Source: Candidatus Sigynarchaeota archaeon (GTDB lineage: Archaea > Asgardarchaeota > Lokiarchaeia > Sigynarchaeales > Sigynarchaeaceae). Taken from it: DNA of 28,732 nucleotides. The stretch's first letter is position 1; the number at the start of each line of letters is the position of its first letter. The stretch lies in contig JAUQYW010000725.1 in the NCBI GenBank assembly GCA_030587525.1, forward strand, positions 1 through 28,732, given 5' to 3'. Positions 1-8,355 of the stretch are shown one piece after another. The notes beneath the pieces were generated by a model that made no database searches, was not told the DNA's origin, and worked only from the letters and a program-made list of their open reading frames with translations. Both the position numbers and the translations under genes were made by a program.

Positions 1-1
1 C

Positions 2-229
2 GACGAGGTCCAGGCATCGCTCGCGTCGCTGCCTGGTCTCAAGTTCGTCTGGCGCATGTCGGGGACGGCGGATCTCGTGCTCGTCACCCGGTTCAAGTCG
101 ATGCGGGATCTCACGAGCTTCAACGCGACCATCCAAAAAATACAGCATGCGAAAGCAGAAACGAACATCGTCGTGAACACGATCAAGGATATCTATGCGG
201 AGGTCTCCAGGAATGCTAAGCAAGGCTAA
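2..229 (+). CDS. Lrp/AsnC-family C-terminal (RAM) domain, 5' partial
   Basis: The gene enters from the left edge; only the last 75 codons are present. The peptide has the beta-alpha-beta-beta-alpha-beta pattern of the Lrp/AsnC ligand-binding RAM domain: a LPGLKFVWRMSGTADLVLVT stretch, then a DLTSFN helix start and an IVVNTIKDIY end strand. Full-length family members add an N-terminal HTH and bind amino acids to control transcription, while stand-alone RAM proteins also exist; which one this is cannot be seen. Its last 17 bases overlap the next gene, so it is probably co-transcribed with the accessory train. It could be the last host gene before the element or part of it. Confidence 0.6.
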   Translation, partial: DEVQASLASLPGLKFVWRMSGTADLVLVTRFKSMRDLTSFNATIQKIQHAKAETNIVVNTIKDIYAEVSRNAKQG

Positions 230-575
230 GCGGGCGGAACTGCAGTTGCAGGTCGAAGGCCATCTGGATGAATTCGTCCTCGCCGTGCGGGAGCGGTTGA
301 AAAAGGGCGCTCTTCGCTGGGGCCATCATCGTCTCGGGGTCAGGGCATATCCCGTGGATGGCGAATTGGACCAGGATCCTGAGGCGGTCGCCGATGCCGT
401 GCTGGAGGGCAAGCCCGTCCCTCGTGGAGGATTTTACATCCTCGACGTGACGTGCACGTGCTGCGACAATGGCGTGCATTTCGTCACGATGCTGTTCAGG
501 AGCTATTCAAAATTCTGGGACGCCTTCTCGGCGTTCTGCATGTACCATTATTCACAATTGAAAAACCTGGTGTGA
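213..575 (+). CDS. Conserved-looking small protein, unknown function
   Basis: This 120-aa protein has no family I recognise. The ATG at 213 is chosen because it overlaps the end of the Lrp-like gene, the overlap style used throughout this train. The N-terminal third is helical and charged (MLSKAKRAELQLQVEGHLDE). A cysteine cluster, VTCTCCDNGVHFVT, near residue 87 could bind a metal. The C-terminus is aromatic-rich (FWDAFSAFCMYHYSQ). The next gene starts 3 bp downstream. Third-position G/C bias supports real coding. Confidence 0.6.
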   Translation: MLSKAKRAELQLQVEGHLDEFVLAVRERLKKGALRWGHHRLGVRAYPVDGELDQDPEAVADAVLEGKPVPRGGFYILDVTCTCCDNGVHFVTMLFRSYSKFWDAFSAFCMYHYSQLKNLV

Positions 576-578
576 AGC

Positions 579-992
579 ATGAGGGTCGAAAAGTCGGATC
601 AAGTCTACGCATACGGCACGGAAGTAACCGTCTCCAGGACGGTCGAGGAGATCAGGCACATGCTCGTGAAATATCGTGCCGAGGGATTTGCCCACGTCAT
701 CAGCCCGAATCCTGCTGGAGGTGCATACGTGGCATTCGTCATCAATTCGAGGGCTGGCAAGTTCCCGGTGCGTGTGAATGTGCCCCAAATATTCTTGCAC
801 GGGCGCTATCTCGAGCGGGAATCCTACCGGGCAGCCCTGCTCATCATCAAGAGTAAATTTACCGAGATCGACTGCGGGGAGCCATCCGAGCTCGTGTTCC
901 TGGCGAATATGCCGAGCCGGGTTCGTGAACAACTCCTGCCACGCGTCGATGATTTACCGATGCTGGAGGACGGTGGTAACCACGGGACATGA
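579..992 (+). CDS. Hypothetical protein of accessory train
   Basis: A 137-aa soluble protein, not recognised. An N-terminal beta segment (VYAYGTEVTVSRTVEEIRHM) is followed by a helix and a strand-rich middle (GGAYVAFVINSRAGKFPVRV). The fold could be small alpha/beta, but no catalytic motif is visible. Its stop codon TGA (990-992) overlaps an ATG at 989 in the classic ATGA arrangement, implying translational coupling to the next gene. That matters because the next frame is disrupted soon after that ATG. Confidence 0.6.
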   Translation: MRVEKSDQVYAYGTEVTVSRTVEEIRHMLVKYRAEGFAHVISPNPAGGAYVAFVINSRAGKFPVRVNVPQIFLHGRYLERESYRAALLIIKSKFTEIDCGEPSELVFLANMPSRVREQLLPRVDDLPMLEDGGNHGT

Positions 993-1593
993 TCGAAGAT
1001 CAACAGTCCAGGCCGGACAATTTCTGGTCAGCGTGGACTGGGATCATAAAGGCTCGTTCAGGGGACACGAGGCCATGGAGAAAGGCAAGTATCGGGGCGT
1101 GCATTACCACGTCGAAAGCAACGCCCGCACCCAGGTCCAGATCATGAAGATCATCGAGGACTGGCTCGTGAAGCAGGGTGCAACCCGCATCGATCCGAAA
1201 GTCCTGGCGATCGGGAACGTGGAATTTCAGCCTGCAAGCGCATCTTGCTGGGAACAAGATGGCAAGTCGACGGTGCTCTGGCTGTCGGGATATAATGGAG
1301 CATTGCACGTGGAAACGAACAAGACCCGAACGTTTGCGACCGGCATCATCACGAAACCGATTTTAATCGATATTCTGAAGGGCGTGAAAATCGAGGCCTC
1401 GTTTGATGCAAACCACCGCGGTATCGATTGCGAGGACTGCGTGAATGTCGTCACGATGTACACGATCTTTGTAGACGATGACAAGCCCGTGCGGGCGTGT
1501 ATCAAGGCGACGACGGCCATCGGGGGAGAGGAACCGTGCTCTACCAAGCGGACTGATCCGCATTTCAAGTCAAAGAAACATGGGGGCGACTGA
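989..1593 (+). CDS. Hypothetical protein, reading frame apparently shifted near 1020
   Basis: The coupled ATG at 989 opens a frame reading MIEDQQSRPDNF. After about 12 codons the coding signal jumps one frame, and the body (SVDWDHKGSFRGHEAMEKGK onward) continues to the stop at 1593. Adding one T to the TTT run at 1022-1024 would join the two parts into one protein of about 201 aa. Without a correction the body would have to start at GTG 1033 or ATG 1075, both with weak ribosome sites. The body has a central strand-rich region and a CEDC motif near its end. No family is recognised. The shift may be an assembly error or real decay. Confidence 0.5.
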
Positions 1594-1597
1594 GACA

Positions 1598-2326
1598 ATG
1601 AAAACGAAAGGCACGAAGGAATGGGCCGACACCAACGTGAACTGCGTTGATGGCTGCGCGCATGACTGCCGCTACTGTTACGCTAAGAAGCAGGCAATCC
1701 GGTTCAAGAGGACGACGGAGCAAGACTGGCATATCATGGCAGTCCGGCCCGATGACGTGGCCAAGGGATACCGTAAGCGTGATGGGCGGATAATGTTCCC
1801 GACGAGCCACGATTTGATACCTGCAGATCCGAGTTTTGCATCCTGCATGGTCGTGCTCGAAAAACTCCTCCGGGCTGGAAACGAGGTCCTGGTCACGACC
1901 AAGCCACATTTGGACGCCGTGCGGTATATCTGCAATAACCTGGAGCGATACAGGAGCCAGATCCAGTTCCGGTTCACGATCACGAGCATGGATGACGCCG
2001 TGTTGAAATACTGGGAGCCTAACGCGCCATCGTTCCAGGAGCGGTTCAGGTCGATTGAATACGCGTGGCATAGCGAGTTCAAGACCAGCGTGTCGATCGA
2101 GCCCATCCTGGATAGCTCGTTGCAGGACCTCGAAGCCCTTTACGATACCGTCGAGATCTACACGACGGAGTCGATCTGGCTAGGCACGATGAACCACGTT
2201 AAGGGTAGCGTGATGCGCCAGAATGGCGTGAAGCTCGACCCGGCCTCGATCTACCGGCACTTTGTGAACAAGGATGGTTTGGTGCGGTTCAAGGACTCGA
2301 TACGGAACGCGGTGGGGATAGCGTGA
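1598..2326 (+). CDS. Radical SAM domain protein (SPL/DUF5131-like)
   Basis: The 242-aa protein has the radical SAM cluster motif CX3CX2C at C20, C24 and C27 (GCAHDCRYCYAK) after the opening GTKEWADTNVN, with an extra Cys at 16. The motif binds a 4Fe-4S cluster that cleaves S-adenosylmethionine to a 5'-deoxyadenosyl radical. The size and the opening resemble short radical SAM proteins related to spore photoproduct lyase and the phage-associated DUF5131 group (inference). Later TIM-barrel-like strands (EVLVTTKPH, FRFTITSMD, KTSVSIEPIL) fit the fold. The substrate cannot be assigned. The start is ATG 1598, 4 bp after the previous gene; ATG 1580 is an in-frame alternative. The stop overlaps the ATPase gene start (TGATG), so the two are likely co-translated. 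Confidence 0.75.
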   Translation: MKTKGTKEWADTNVNCVDGCAHDCRYCYAKKQAIRFKRTTEQDWHIMAVRPDDVAKGYRKRDGRIMFPTSHDLIPADPSFASCMVVLEKLLRAGNEVLVTTKPHLDAVRYICNNLERYRSQIQFRFTITSMDDAVLKYWEPNAPSFQERFRSIEYAWHSEFKTSVSIEPILDSSLQDLEALYDTVEIYTTESIWLGTMNHVKGSVMRQNGVKLDPASIYRHFVNKDGLVRFKDSIRNAVGIA

Positions 2327-3903
2327 TGCAAGAACAAAAATTGGCATTCATCGGGCGCACCTTCAAGCCGATTTACAACAAGGACCAGCAGCTATCCAGG
2401 ATCGAGCTGGACAAGTACAACGTGGTCTGCATCGATCTGAGCAAGAAGCAGCATTCGTTTATTATATCGAAGTCTGGTGGAGGCAAGTCTTACTTGGCCG
2501 GCGTCCTGGTCGAGGAGATGATTCGCTTGATGGAGAATTATGCGGTCGTCGTCGTTGACCCCATGGGCATCTTCAACACGTTAAAATTGGCGAATAATAC
2601 CCAGGAAGTCACGAAATGGAACGAGCAAGTTCCCGGGGATGTCGTGGCAGTCGGCATGGATCGATGCGTGATCTGGGTTCCGAGTGGTGATAAGGAAAAG
2701 TTCCTCCAGGGAACGTATGACCGCGTGTTTGCACTCAAGGCATCCGACTTCTCTTACGGGACGCTGTGCTATGCATTCGACATGGATTTTCTTGAACCTC
2801 AGGTGAACTTGTTCAGGAAATGTCAAGCCGAGTTGAGGAAGGAACGAGGGCAGGGTTACGGGCTGGAACAGCTCATCGGGCACGTGCGGGAACACGGGCA
2901 CGAGCTCGGGTTCCAGGTGCAGACGATCGAGGCGCTGATCACGAAGCTCGATGCGCTTCACGAGTTAGGCATCATCGATGCGAATGCCCCGGAGATCCAC
3001 GAGATGATATGCGAGGGCAATGCGGCGATATTTGACGTGAGCCAAAGCTCTGGCTATGCCGCGAAAGTCCTGGTCAATTTTCTGGCGGAGAAAATCCTGT
3101 CGCTCAGGCGCCAAATCACGAGGATGGTGGTGCAGGCCAAGGTTGACGAGCAGCAGATCGAGAAGCCGGGCTGGTACATCCCGCCGGTCTCGCTCGTCAT
3201 CGACGAGGCGCACAACTACATGCAACAGAACCCCGTGCTCAAGAAATGCGTGAAGGAAGGCAGGAATTGCGGGATCATGCTCACGGCGATATCCCAGTCT
3301 CCTGATCTCACGCGGGATGTCTACGCGAATATCACGCATCTGCTGGTCGGGCCGTTGATCTATGATGATGATATTGCTGCTGTCCGGGCAATGCTGCCAA
3401 TAGAGACATCGCCGAAAGAATTCAAGCAAAAGATTCACAAGCTCACGAAAGGCGTGTTTCTCTATTTCAACGTTGATGATAAGACCGAACAGCTCATCAA
3501 GGTGCGGCCCCGCCGGACGCTGCATCCCGCCATGACCGAGCTTGATGACGAGCGGAAGTATTTCAAGAAAAAGGACAGAGATGAGTCCGAGCCCATCCCG
3601 TTTGCCGAGGATTTTCCAAAACTGCACGAGGAAGCATTCTCGACGCTGAGGCGCCATGACAAGGGATACGAGGTTGGCCAGGTTCGTAACATCGTCGTGA
3701 AGGGCACGGGCGTGCGCGGTCGTGTGCGGATCCTGGAGAAATCATTCGTGACCCTCCCGAAGCTTCCAGATTCGTTCTTGATGCTCGACACGGCCACGAA
3801 TTCACGGGCTGCAGCCATCACGAAATTAAACGGGTTCTATCCTGGAAATCCAATTTTAGAGAACGAGCCGCTCGTGCTGTTGCGACTCGAATGGGTGAAA
3901 TAA
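2326..3903 (+). CDS. HerA-like/DUF87 P-loop ATPase
   Basis: The 525-aa ATPase has Walker A SKSGGGKS at residues 48-55 and Walker B LVIDEAHNY with D293-E294. This is the HerA/FtsK-like arrangement with a long insertion between the motifs. HerA-family hexamers translocate double-stranded DNA in repair, plasmid transfer, viral genome packaging and some defence systems. A conserved-looking RNCGIMLTAISQSPDL segment after Walker B fits the sensor region. About 130 C-terminal residues after the core are charged and unassigned. No NurA nuclease partner lies nearby, so a host HerA-NurA repair role is unlikely; DNA pumping for a mobile element is the more natural inference. An RHH gene follows after 3 bp. 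Confidence 0.85.
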   Translation: MQEQKLAFIGRTFKPIYNKDQQLSRIELDKYNVVCIDLSKKQHSFIISKSGGGKSYLAGVLVEEMIRLMENYAVVVVDPMGIFNTLKLANNTQEVTKWNEQVPGDVVAVGMDRCVIWVPSGDKEKFLQGTYDRVFALKASDFSYGTLCYAFDMDFLEPQVNLFRKCQAELRKERGQGYGLEQLIGHVREHGHELGFQVQTIEALITKLDALHELGIIDANAPEIHEMICEGNAAIFDVSQSSGYAAKVLVNFLAEKILSLRRQITRMVVQAKVDEQQIEKPGWYIPPVSLVIDEAHNYMQQNPVLKKCVKEGRNCGIMLTAISQSPDLTRDVYANITHLLVGPLIYDDDIAAVRAMLPIETSPKEFKQKIHKLTKGVFLYFNVDDKTEQLIKVRPRRTLHPAMTELDDERKYFKKKDRDESEPIPFAEDFPKLHEEAFSTLRRHDKGYEVGQVRNIVVKGTGVRGRVRILEKSFVTLPKLPDSFLMLDTATNSRAAAITKLNGFYPGNPILENEPLVLLRLEWVK

Positions 3904-3906
3904 ACG

Positions 3907-4215
3907 ATGCAAATAGTGACGGTGAACCTGCAGAACATCTACATCGAAACGCTTGATAAGCTGCATGAAAATGGCAGGTTTCCAAGCCGTTCCGAAGGCA
4001 TTCGCATAGCCATCCGCGCGTTCTTGAAGCACGAGCTAGAGATGGTCGAGGGATTGCTCGATCTCGTCGAGAAGGACGCGGATATCGTGGTGAGACCAGC
4101 ACCTGAGCGGAAGAAGCGGGTCGACATGCGAGCAACAGGCCTCAGGTGCAGCAACATCGACATGCAGCTTTCAGATGAGAAAATAGCGAGTATTAAGAAT
4201 CAATTAGGGTTTTGA
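3907..4215 (+). CDS. Ribbon-helix-helix DNA-binding protein (CopG/ParD-like)
   Basis: This 102-aa protein starts with a strand (QIVTVNLQNIYIETLD) and continues with the two helices of an RHH fold (FPSRSEGIRIAIRAFLKHEL) in the first 45 residues. RHH proteins bind DNA as dimers, often as autorepressors or plasmid partition and copy-control factors. The remaining 55 residues are basic and charged (PERKKRVDMR), perhaps an oligomerisation or partner-binding tail. It lies 3 bp after the HerA-like gene and just before a ParB-methyltransferase fusion, so regulation or segregation of the element is likely. No toxin-like neighbour is visible. Confidence 0.75.
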   Translation: MQIVTVNLQNIYIETLDKLHENGRFPSRSEGIRIAIRAFLKHELEMVEGLLDLVEKDADIVVRPAPERKKRVDMRATGLRCSNIDMQLSDEKIASIKNQLGF

Positions 4216-4217
4216 AC

Positions 4218-6056
4218 ATGGTAGAAAGCGAGAAAGAAACGCAAGATAAAGATTGCTGTAATGTTTGTGGTAAGCCCCTTGGAGTTGCTATCGTCTACAA
4301 CGGTCCTCCAGGCGGTATCCAGGATGCATTAAAAGCAGGCATCAAGGGAATGCATGCACATCCAGAATGCATTAATGACAAGTCAAGTAGAGCGGAACCC
4401 GAAGGGAAGAACGACCGGATCCTAGGAACTGGTCTAGAGAACTTCGTCAAGCCCGGTGATGGAAACCAGGAACCAAAAGCCGACCCGGATCCCGAGGGGC
4501 TGTCCATCGACCCGGAATTCTCCAAGTTGATACAGCCATTGACGAGAGAGGAATATGGTGGGCTGGAGAAGTCCATCGTCGAGCACGGGTTTGATCCGGC
4601 GCTTGGGAAGATCATAACGTGGAAAGATCACGGCAAGATCATCGTTGATGGTCATACCAGGTATAGAATATGCCGTGTCCACGAGAAGCCGTACGAGTTC
4701 GAGGAAAAGGAATTCGCAAGCCGCGATGAGGTCAAGATCTGGATCATCAACAACCAGCTCAACCGCAGGAACCTGACGCCAGAACAGCGTGCGTACTTGA
4801 TCGGGAAGCGCTACGAGAGTGAGAAAAAGGATGTCGGGGCTCCTGGGGGGAGTGAAAATGCCGCGAGTCACGGCAGCCAGCGAGTGATGAGCCGGCTGGA
4901 AAATAATGGTGTAACTTTTACACCCTTGGTGCCGGGGGCCAATCCGGTGCCAAAGCCGGGGGAGAAGCGCAGCAAAACATCGCAAAAACTCGCGGATAAG
5001 GCAAAGGTTTCGGAGAAGACAATTCATAATGCCGCGGCATTCGCGAAGGCCATCGATGCCATCGCGGCTAACACGGGCATCCAACCGCAAGCCATCCTTT
5101 CCCGGGATATGGCCGCAACTCAACAGATCGTGAAAGATGTCGCCAAGATGCCGAAAGAATCGCAGCAGAAAGTGATGGAGAAGATCAAGGGCTCCAAGGG
5201 TATGAAGGCATCGCGTGACGTGGTGAAGCAGGAGAAGCAGGAGATCAAGCGTGCCGAGATGGTAGAACGCCTGGAGAACCTGCCGAAAACCAAGGCGAGC
5301 ACGCAACTCGTCATGCAAGGCGATTTTCTCGACGTGGCCATCGAGCCCGCGTCGGTCGATCTCGCCATCACCTCGCCGAATTACAACCTCGATAAAAAAT
5401 ATGGCGAGGCAACCGACGATTTCGCGGCCTACAACCTGTATCTCGATTTCACGAGGAAATATCTTGAGAAGATCTTCGCGCTCCTGAAGGATGGTGGCAG
5501 GCTGTGCTTGAACGTGCCGCTCGACACGAATAAAGGTGGGCACCATGCCGTGTGTGCCGCGGTCACGACGATCGCCCAGGAGGTCGGGTTCCAGTACCAC
5601 TCGACGATCATCTGGAACGAGTCAAACATTTCAAGCGGGACCGCGTGGGGAACATTTGCGAGCGCGAAGGCCCCGTGCATCATCTCGCCGGTCGAGGTCA
5701 TCATCATCTTGTACAAGAAAGACTGGACGCGGGCAGAAGGCACGTCGAGCATCTCCGCGGACGAGTTCAAGCAATGGGCGAAGGGCATGTGGACGTTCAA
5801 GGGCGAATCGGCGACCAAGGTGGGCCACCCGGCCCCGTTCCCCGTGGAGCTACCTGACAGGTGCGTCAAGTTATTTTCCTATGTTGGCGACACGGTGCTC
5901 GATTCATTCCTTGGCAGCGGCACGACGTTGGTGGCCTGCGTCCAGAATAATCGAAAGGGCATCGGTGTCGAGATCAACGCGGAGTTCTGCTCGCTGGCAA
6001 GGGCCCGCGTGCGGGAAGCGGAAGCCAGCATGGCCAAGGAAAAAGATTCGAAGTGA
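4218..6056 (+). CDS. ParB-like nuclease/partition domain fused to beta-class DNA methyltransferase
   Basis: This 612-aa multidomain protein has four parts. Residues 13-52 hold a probable zinc site (CCNVCGKP with later H and C). Residues about 90-200 form a ParB-like domain with the IIVDGHTRYRIC motif and a NNQLNRRNLTPEQRAYLIGK helix. Residues about 260-350 are a helical HTH-like linker. Residues about 370-605 are an amino-methyltransferase with motif IV (TSPNYN) ahead of motif I (DSFLGSGTT). That order defines the beta class, which makes N4-methylcytosine or N6-methyladenine. Motif IV is SPNY rather than the usual (S/D/N)PPY. Such fusions are typical of phages and plasmids. No restriction nuclease is adjacent, so it is probably an orphan modification enzyme. 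ATG 4218 is preferred over TTG 4212. Confidence 0.88.
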   Translation: MVESEKETQDKDCCNVCGKPLGVAIVYNGPPGGIQDALKAGIKGMHAHPECINDKSSRAEPEGKNDRILGTGLENFVKPGDGNQEPKADPDPEGLSIDPEFSKLIQPLTREEYGGLEKSIVEHGFDPALGKIITWKDHGKIIVDGHTRYRICRVHEKPYEFEEKEFASRDEVKIWIINNQLNRRNLTPEQRAYLIGKRYESEKKDVGAPGGSENAASHGSQRVMSRLENNGVTFTPLVPGANPVPKPGEKRSKTSQKLADKAKVSEKTIHNAAAFAKAIDAIAANTGIQPQAILSRDMAATQQIVKDVAKMPKESQQKVMEKIKGSKGMKASRDVVKQEKQEIKRAEMVERLENLPKTKASTQLVMQGDFLDVAIEPASVDLAITSPNYNLDKKYGEATDDFAAYNLYLDFTRKYLEKIFALLKDGGRLCLNVPLDTNKGGHHAVCAAVTTIAQEVGFQYHSTIIWNESNISSGTAWGTFASAKAPCIISPVEVIIILYKKDWTRAEGTSSISADEFKQWAKGMWTFKGESATKVGHPAPFPVELPDRCVKLFSYVGDTVLDSFLGSGTTLVACVQNNRKGIGVEINAEFCSLARARVREAEASMAKEKDSK

Positions 6057-6061
6057 ACATC

Positions 6062-6421
6062 ATGGACGCGATCGTGAAGACCAGGTTCGACCCGGGTCCA
6101 GCATTCATCGAGCACGTCACGCGTGTCTCCCTCACGCGGATATCGGTGTTGCTGCAGTACGGGCAAGGCAAGGACCGGACATCCATCCCCTGGCAACTGC
6201 ACGATCTCGAGAAACTGCAGATAATCGGCAACGAGTCGGCAACGATGAAACTGGTAAACGAGGTTCGGCCGAGCAAGTACGAGAGCGTTCGCACGTTCAC
6301 TTTGATAATGATCAAGGACGGGGCCTCGACCATGACCAAGGACGGGACCTTCGTGATGGAGCATGGCGTCGGCACGATGTTTGGAGCGGTCGAGGACGTC
6401 GATTCGTTGGAAATCGATTGA
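6062..6421 (+). CDS. Hypothetical protein of accessory train
   Basis: A 119-aa soluble protein with no recognised family. It could start at ATG 6062 or at GTG 6053, which overlaps the methyltransferase stop. The N-terminal half has alternating strand/helix features (HVTRVSLTRISVLLQYGQGK). The C-terminal half has two similar short segments (IMIKDGASTMTKDGTFVMEH) that look like a small internal beta repeat. No metal-binding or catalytic signature is visible. Confidence 0.5.
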   Translation: MDAIVKTRFDPGPAFIEHVTRVSLTRISVLLQYGQGKDRTSIPWQLHDLEKLQIIGNESATMKLVNEVRPSKYESVRTFTLIMIKDGASTMTKDGTFVMEHGVGTMFGAVEDVDSLEID

Positions 6422-6426
6422 GGCGC

Positions 6427-6928
6427 ATGGACGACGAGCAACGAGCAATTGAAAAACCAGGTCCGGATCGACTGCTACCTGGCAGTCATCGAACGGTTCA
6501 GGATCGAGAATCCCGCGGCCCATTTCGAGGTCGTCACGGCAACTGCACGGAGCAGCCTCGCACCCGATTGGCCGTTGTTGAATCTCGCGAAATCTAGGCG
6601 GATCTCGTTTGCAGAATACCTGGCACGGCTGGAAAAAAAGCTGCGGGCATCTAGCAGGGCGCAAGCTCGATTAAAAGAATTGGCTCTGGTCGTGCGCGAG
6701 GGGACGACCATGTTCCTCGTCTGCTACGAGAAAAATCCTGCAGAAAAAATGGAAAAACAACCCAATAATTGCTGCATCGCTCCCCTTGATTTCGAGGCAT
6801 GGGAGAATTGTGAATATTGCCACGTTGATACAAAATCTGGTTATATTCTCTGCAATTCTCCCGATGGTGAATGCAATCAATTATTCGATAGCGAATATGG
6901 CGAGGACGAGCCACCAGAATATTTTTAG
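6427..6928 (+). CDS. Small cysteine-containing protein, frame disrupted near its start
   Basis: The long coding frame ending at 6928 has no ATG or GTG start; the only canonical option is TTG 6449. An ATG at 6427, 6 bp after the previous stop, opens another frame reading MDDEQRAIE. Removing one A from the A5 run at 6452-6456 joins them smoothly into MDDEQRAIENQVRIDCY and a protein of about 166 aa. The N-terminal 90 residues are helical and basic. The C-terminal 60 hold a probable zinc site (CEYC near the middle, later LCNSPDGEC) and a very acidic tail (DSEYGEDEPPEYF). Function unknown. Either a sequencing indel or a TTG start explains the pattern. Confidence 0.5.
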
Positions 6929-6968
6929 AAGGAACGGAATTCACGAATACATAAAAAGGGATAAAATC

Positions 6969-7286
6969 ATGGCAAAACCAAACGAAATGATGAGCATCGA
7001 GGAGCATCACGCAAAAATGAGCATCAAGGAAAAGATCATCGACGTTATCGAACGAAATTACTCTCAAGGTAATGATGTCGAAGTACACCCTTACAGCCGT
7101 GCCGAGGGTCCTGCGACGCAGATCATTTTCACCCGGTATGAATTTGATTCGATGCACCTCGCAGGGATCTTCAGGTATTGGGGACTCAAATGGGAAGAAT
7201 GGGTGGTGGAGTGGAACGTGCAAGCCTTGAGCAACAAGCGGGTGCGCGTGTTGCTCTGGATCAAGGACGAACCCAAACCGAAGTGA
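6969..7286 (+). CDS. Hypothetical protein
   Basis: A 105-aa protein starting at ATG 6969 (MAKPNEMMSIEE), preceded by a purine-rich stretch. Helical N-terminus, then strand-rich and tryptophan-rich (FRYWGLKWEEWVVEWNVQAL). The DNA upstream (about 6,800-6,970) is more A/T-rich than the rest of the train. The pattern resembles a small alpha/beta single-domain fold, but no family is recognised. It ends 4 bp before the next ATG. Confidence 0.55.
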   Translation: MAKPNEMMSIEEHHAKMSIKEKIIDVIERNYSQGNDVEVHPYSRAEGPATQIIFTRYEFDSMHLAGIFRYWGLKWEEWVVEWNVQALSNKRVRVLLWIKDEPKPK

Positions 7287-7290
7287 AACA

Positions 7291-8090
7291 ATGGGAAAAA
7301 TCATCGTCAAGCACGGCCTGGATCACGCCACCATGGTCGCCGTGAGTAGGTTTATCAATGCAACGCAAGCCACGAGGCTCGGAACAGCATACGAGATAGA
7401 CCACGGCGAGATCCCGCAAAGAATAGTTACTGCAGTCACGCGGATCGAGGGACTGCAGTCACAAGCGAGACCACGGTCACAAGACGAATCGTGCTTGCCC
7501 GATGATGTTGTTTACATGTTCAAGTTTTTTCAAAAACAATCCGAGCGGCTGGATGTTTCAGACGAAGAGAAAGAGCGTTTTAAAACTATTTTGATGCGGG
7601 TGAAGCGGATACGAGCCTTGATGACATCGACATAGACAACTGGGGAAAGCCTAAGCAGAAAAAAGAGACTTCGGTCACGAGCGAGACTCCAGTCACGAAG
7701 AGCGAGACTCCAGTCACGAGTGATGAGACTTCAGTCACGGAGGTCGCCGTTAAGACCCGGGTCACGAGCGAAACTCCAGTCACGCGTGTAACTCCAGTCA
7801 CGGGCGAGACTCCAGGCACCAGGAAAGGTCGACGGAAACGCGTGCAGGATCGTGAAATGGATGATTCACGATCTTCCGATATACCTGCAACCATGCCCAA
7901 GATCCTCACCCCGATTGTTCTGGCCGGGGAAATCCGGGCCTCGACGCTCGGGATAGCAGGGGAGAAGTCATGCCGAAACTGGTTGCTCCACCATGCTGGC
8001 AAAGGAAACAACGTTGACACGATACGGACTGGAGAATTGGATTATCTCATCGAGATCTATCGAAAACTGAAATCGGAGGGATTTGAATGA
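7291..8090 (+). CDS. Threonine-repeat protein, probably one gene split by a frameshift
   Basis: The first frame (7291-7635) reads a helical domain ending EEKERFKTIL. A second frame open from 7584 to 8090 has no start before GTG 7842, yet its earlier part is clearly patterned: NYFDAGEADTSLDDIDIDNW, then a string of (S)ETPVT units, a basic patch (RKGRRKR), and a C-terminal domain (CRNWLLHHAGKGNNVDTIRT). One extra A in the A4 run at 7582-7585 would fuse them into one protein of about 266 aa (ERFKNYFDAGE). No standard slippery heptamer in the right phase was seen, so a base deletion or assembly error is likelier than programmed frameshifting. Function unknown; the layout suggests two small domains tethered by a Thr-rich linker. 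Confidence 0.45.
7665..7820 (+). repeat. Irregular 18-27 bp tandem repeat, core CCAGTCACGAGCGAGACT
   Basis: Seven imperfect units carry GTCACG and GAGACT words at spacings that are multiples of three. In frame they encode ETSVTS, ETPVTK, ETPVTS and similar. The same codons are used in most copies. The related word ACTGCAGTCAC also occurs at 7429 and 7452, 23 bp apart and therefore in different frames. That hints at DNA-level repeats or past slippage. An iteron-like origin or partition role is possible but unproven. Confidence 0.6.
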
Positions 8091-8209
8091 AAAAAGGCAC
8101 AAAAACGATAAACAAAGCCCGGTATGACAAATTACGAGAACGATATCGTTTGCTGCTTTTGCTTTCTCAACAATTCGAATTTGCATCCCGTCAGATTGTG
8201 GTGAAGTGA
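8087..8209 (+). CDS. 40-aa basic peptide, possibly the 5' part of a split zinc-finger gene
   Basis: ATG 8087 overlaps the previous stop in an ATGA arrangement. The peptide is basic and helical (KTINKARYDKLRERYRLLLL). The frame stops at 8209. The following frame (8208-8351) looks coding but has no start codon. Skipping one base at the junction would give a single protein of about 87 aa continuing into a four-cysteine motif. It is therefore either a separate micro-gene or the front half of a broken one. Confidence 0.4.
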   Translation: MKKGTKTINKARYDKLRERYRLLLLLSQQFEFASRQIVVK

Positions 8210-8351
8210 AACGAGCAAGCAACCTGAACACGAGTGCCCGCGGTGCACGAACAAGTGCCAACCCGGGATCCACGCCCTTGGATTTCCGGAGGGCCTCCTG
8301 CGTGAGGCCTTGCTGGGCATGCTCGACAAGAATTGCACGTTAAAGCGGTAG
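8208..8351 (+). CDS. Zinc-binding peptide without a canonical start codon
   Basis: The frame reads ETSKQPEHECPRCTNKCQPG, then HALGFPEGLLREALLGMLDK and NCTLKR. The CPRC...C spacing and strong third-position G/C bias indicate real coding. No ATG, GTG or TTG lies between the upstream in-frame stop and the cysteines. It probably continues the 8087 peptide after a one-base indel. Confidence 0.35.
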   Translation, partial: ETSKQPEHECPRCTNKCQPGIHALGFPEGLLREALLGMLDKNCTLKR

Positions 8352-8355
8352 GTGA

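Noticed and set aside
4434..5600. 388-codon minus-strand open frame
   Set aside because: Lies fully opposite the ParB-methyltransferase gene, whose domains are clear; low-complexity Leu/Arg/His sequence.
7576..7592. Programmed -1 frameshift site
   Set aside because: TTTTAAAAC looks slippery, but in the zero frame the A-site slip would read TAA, and no downstream pseudoknot was seen; a lost A explains it better.
7665..7820. CRISPR array
   Set aside because: Units are 18-27 bp with no unique spacers of regular length, no cas genes are near, and the repeats read as ETPVTS in frame.
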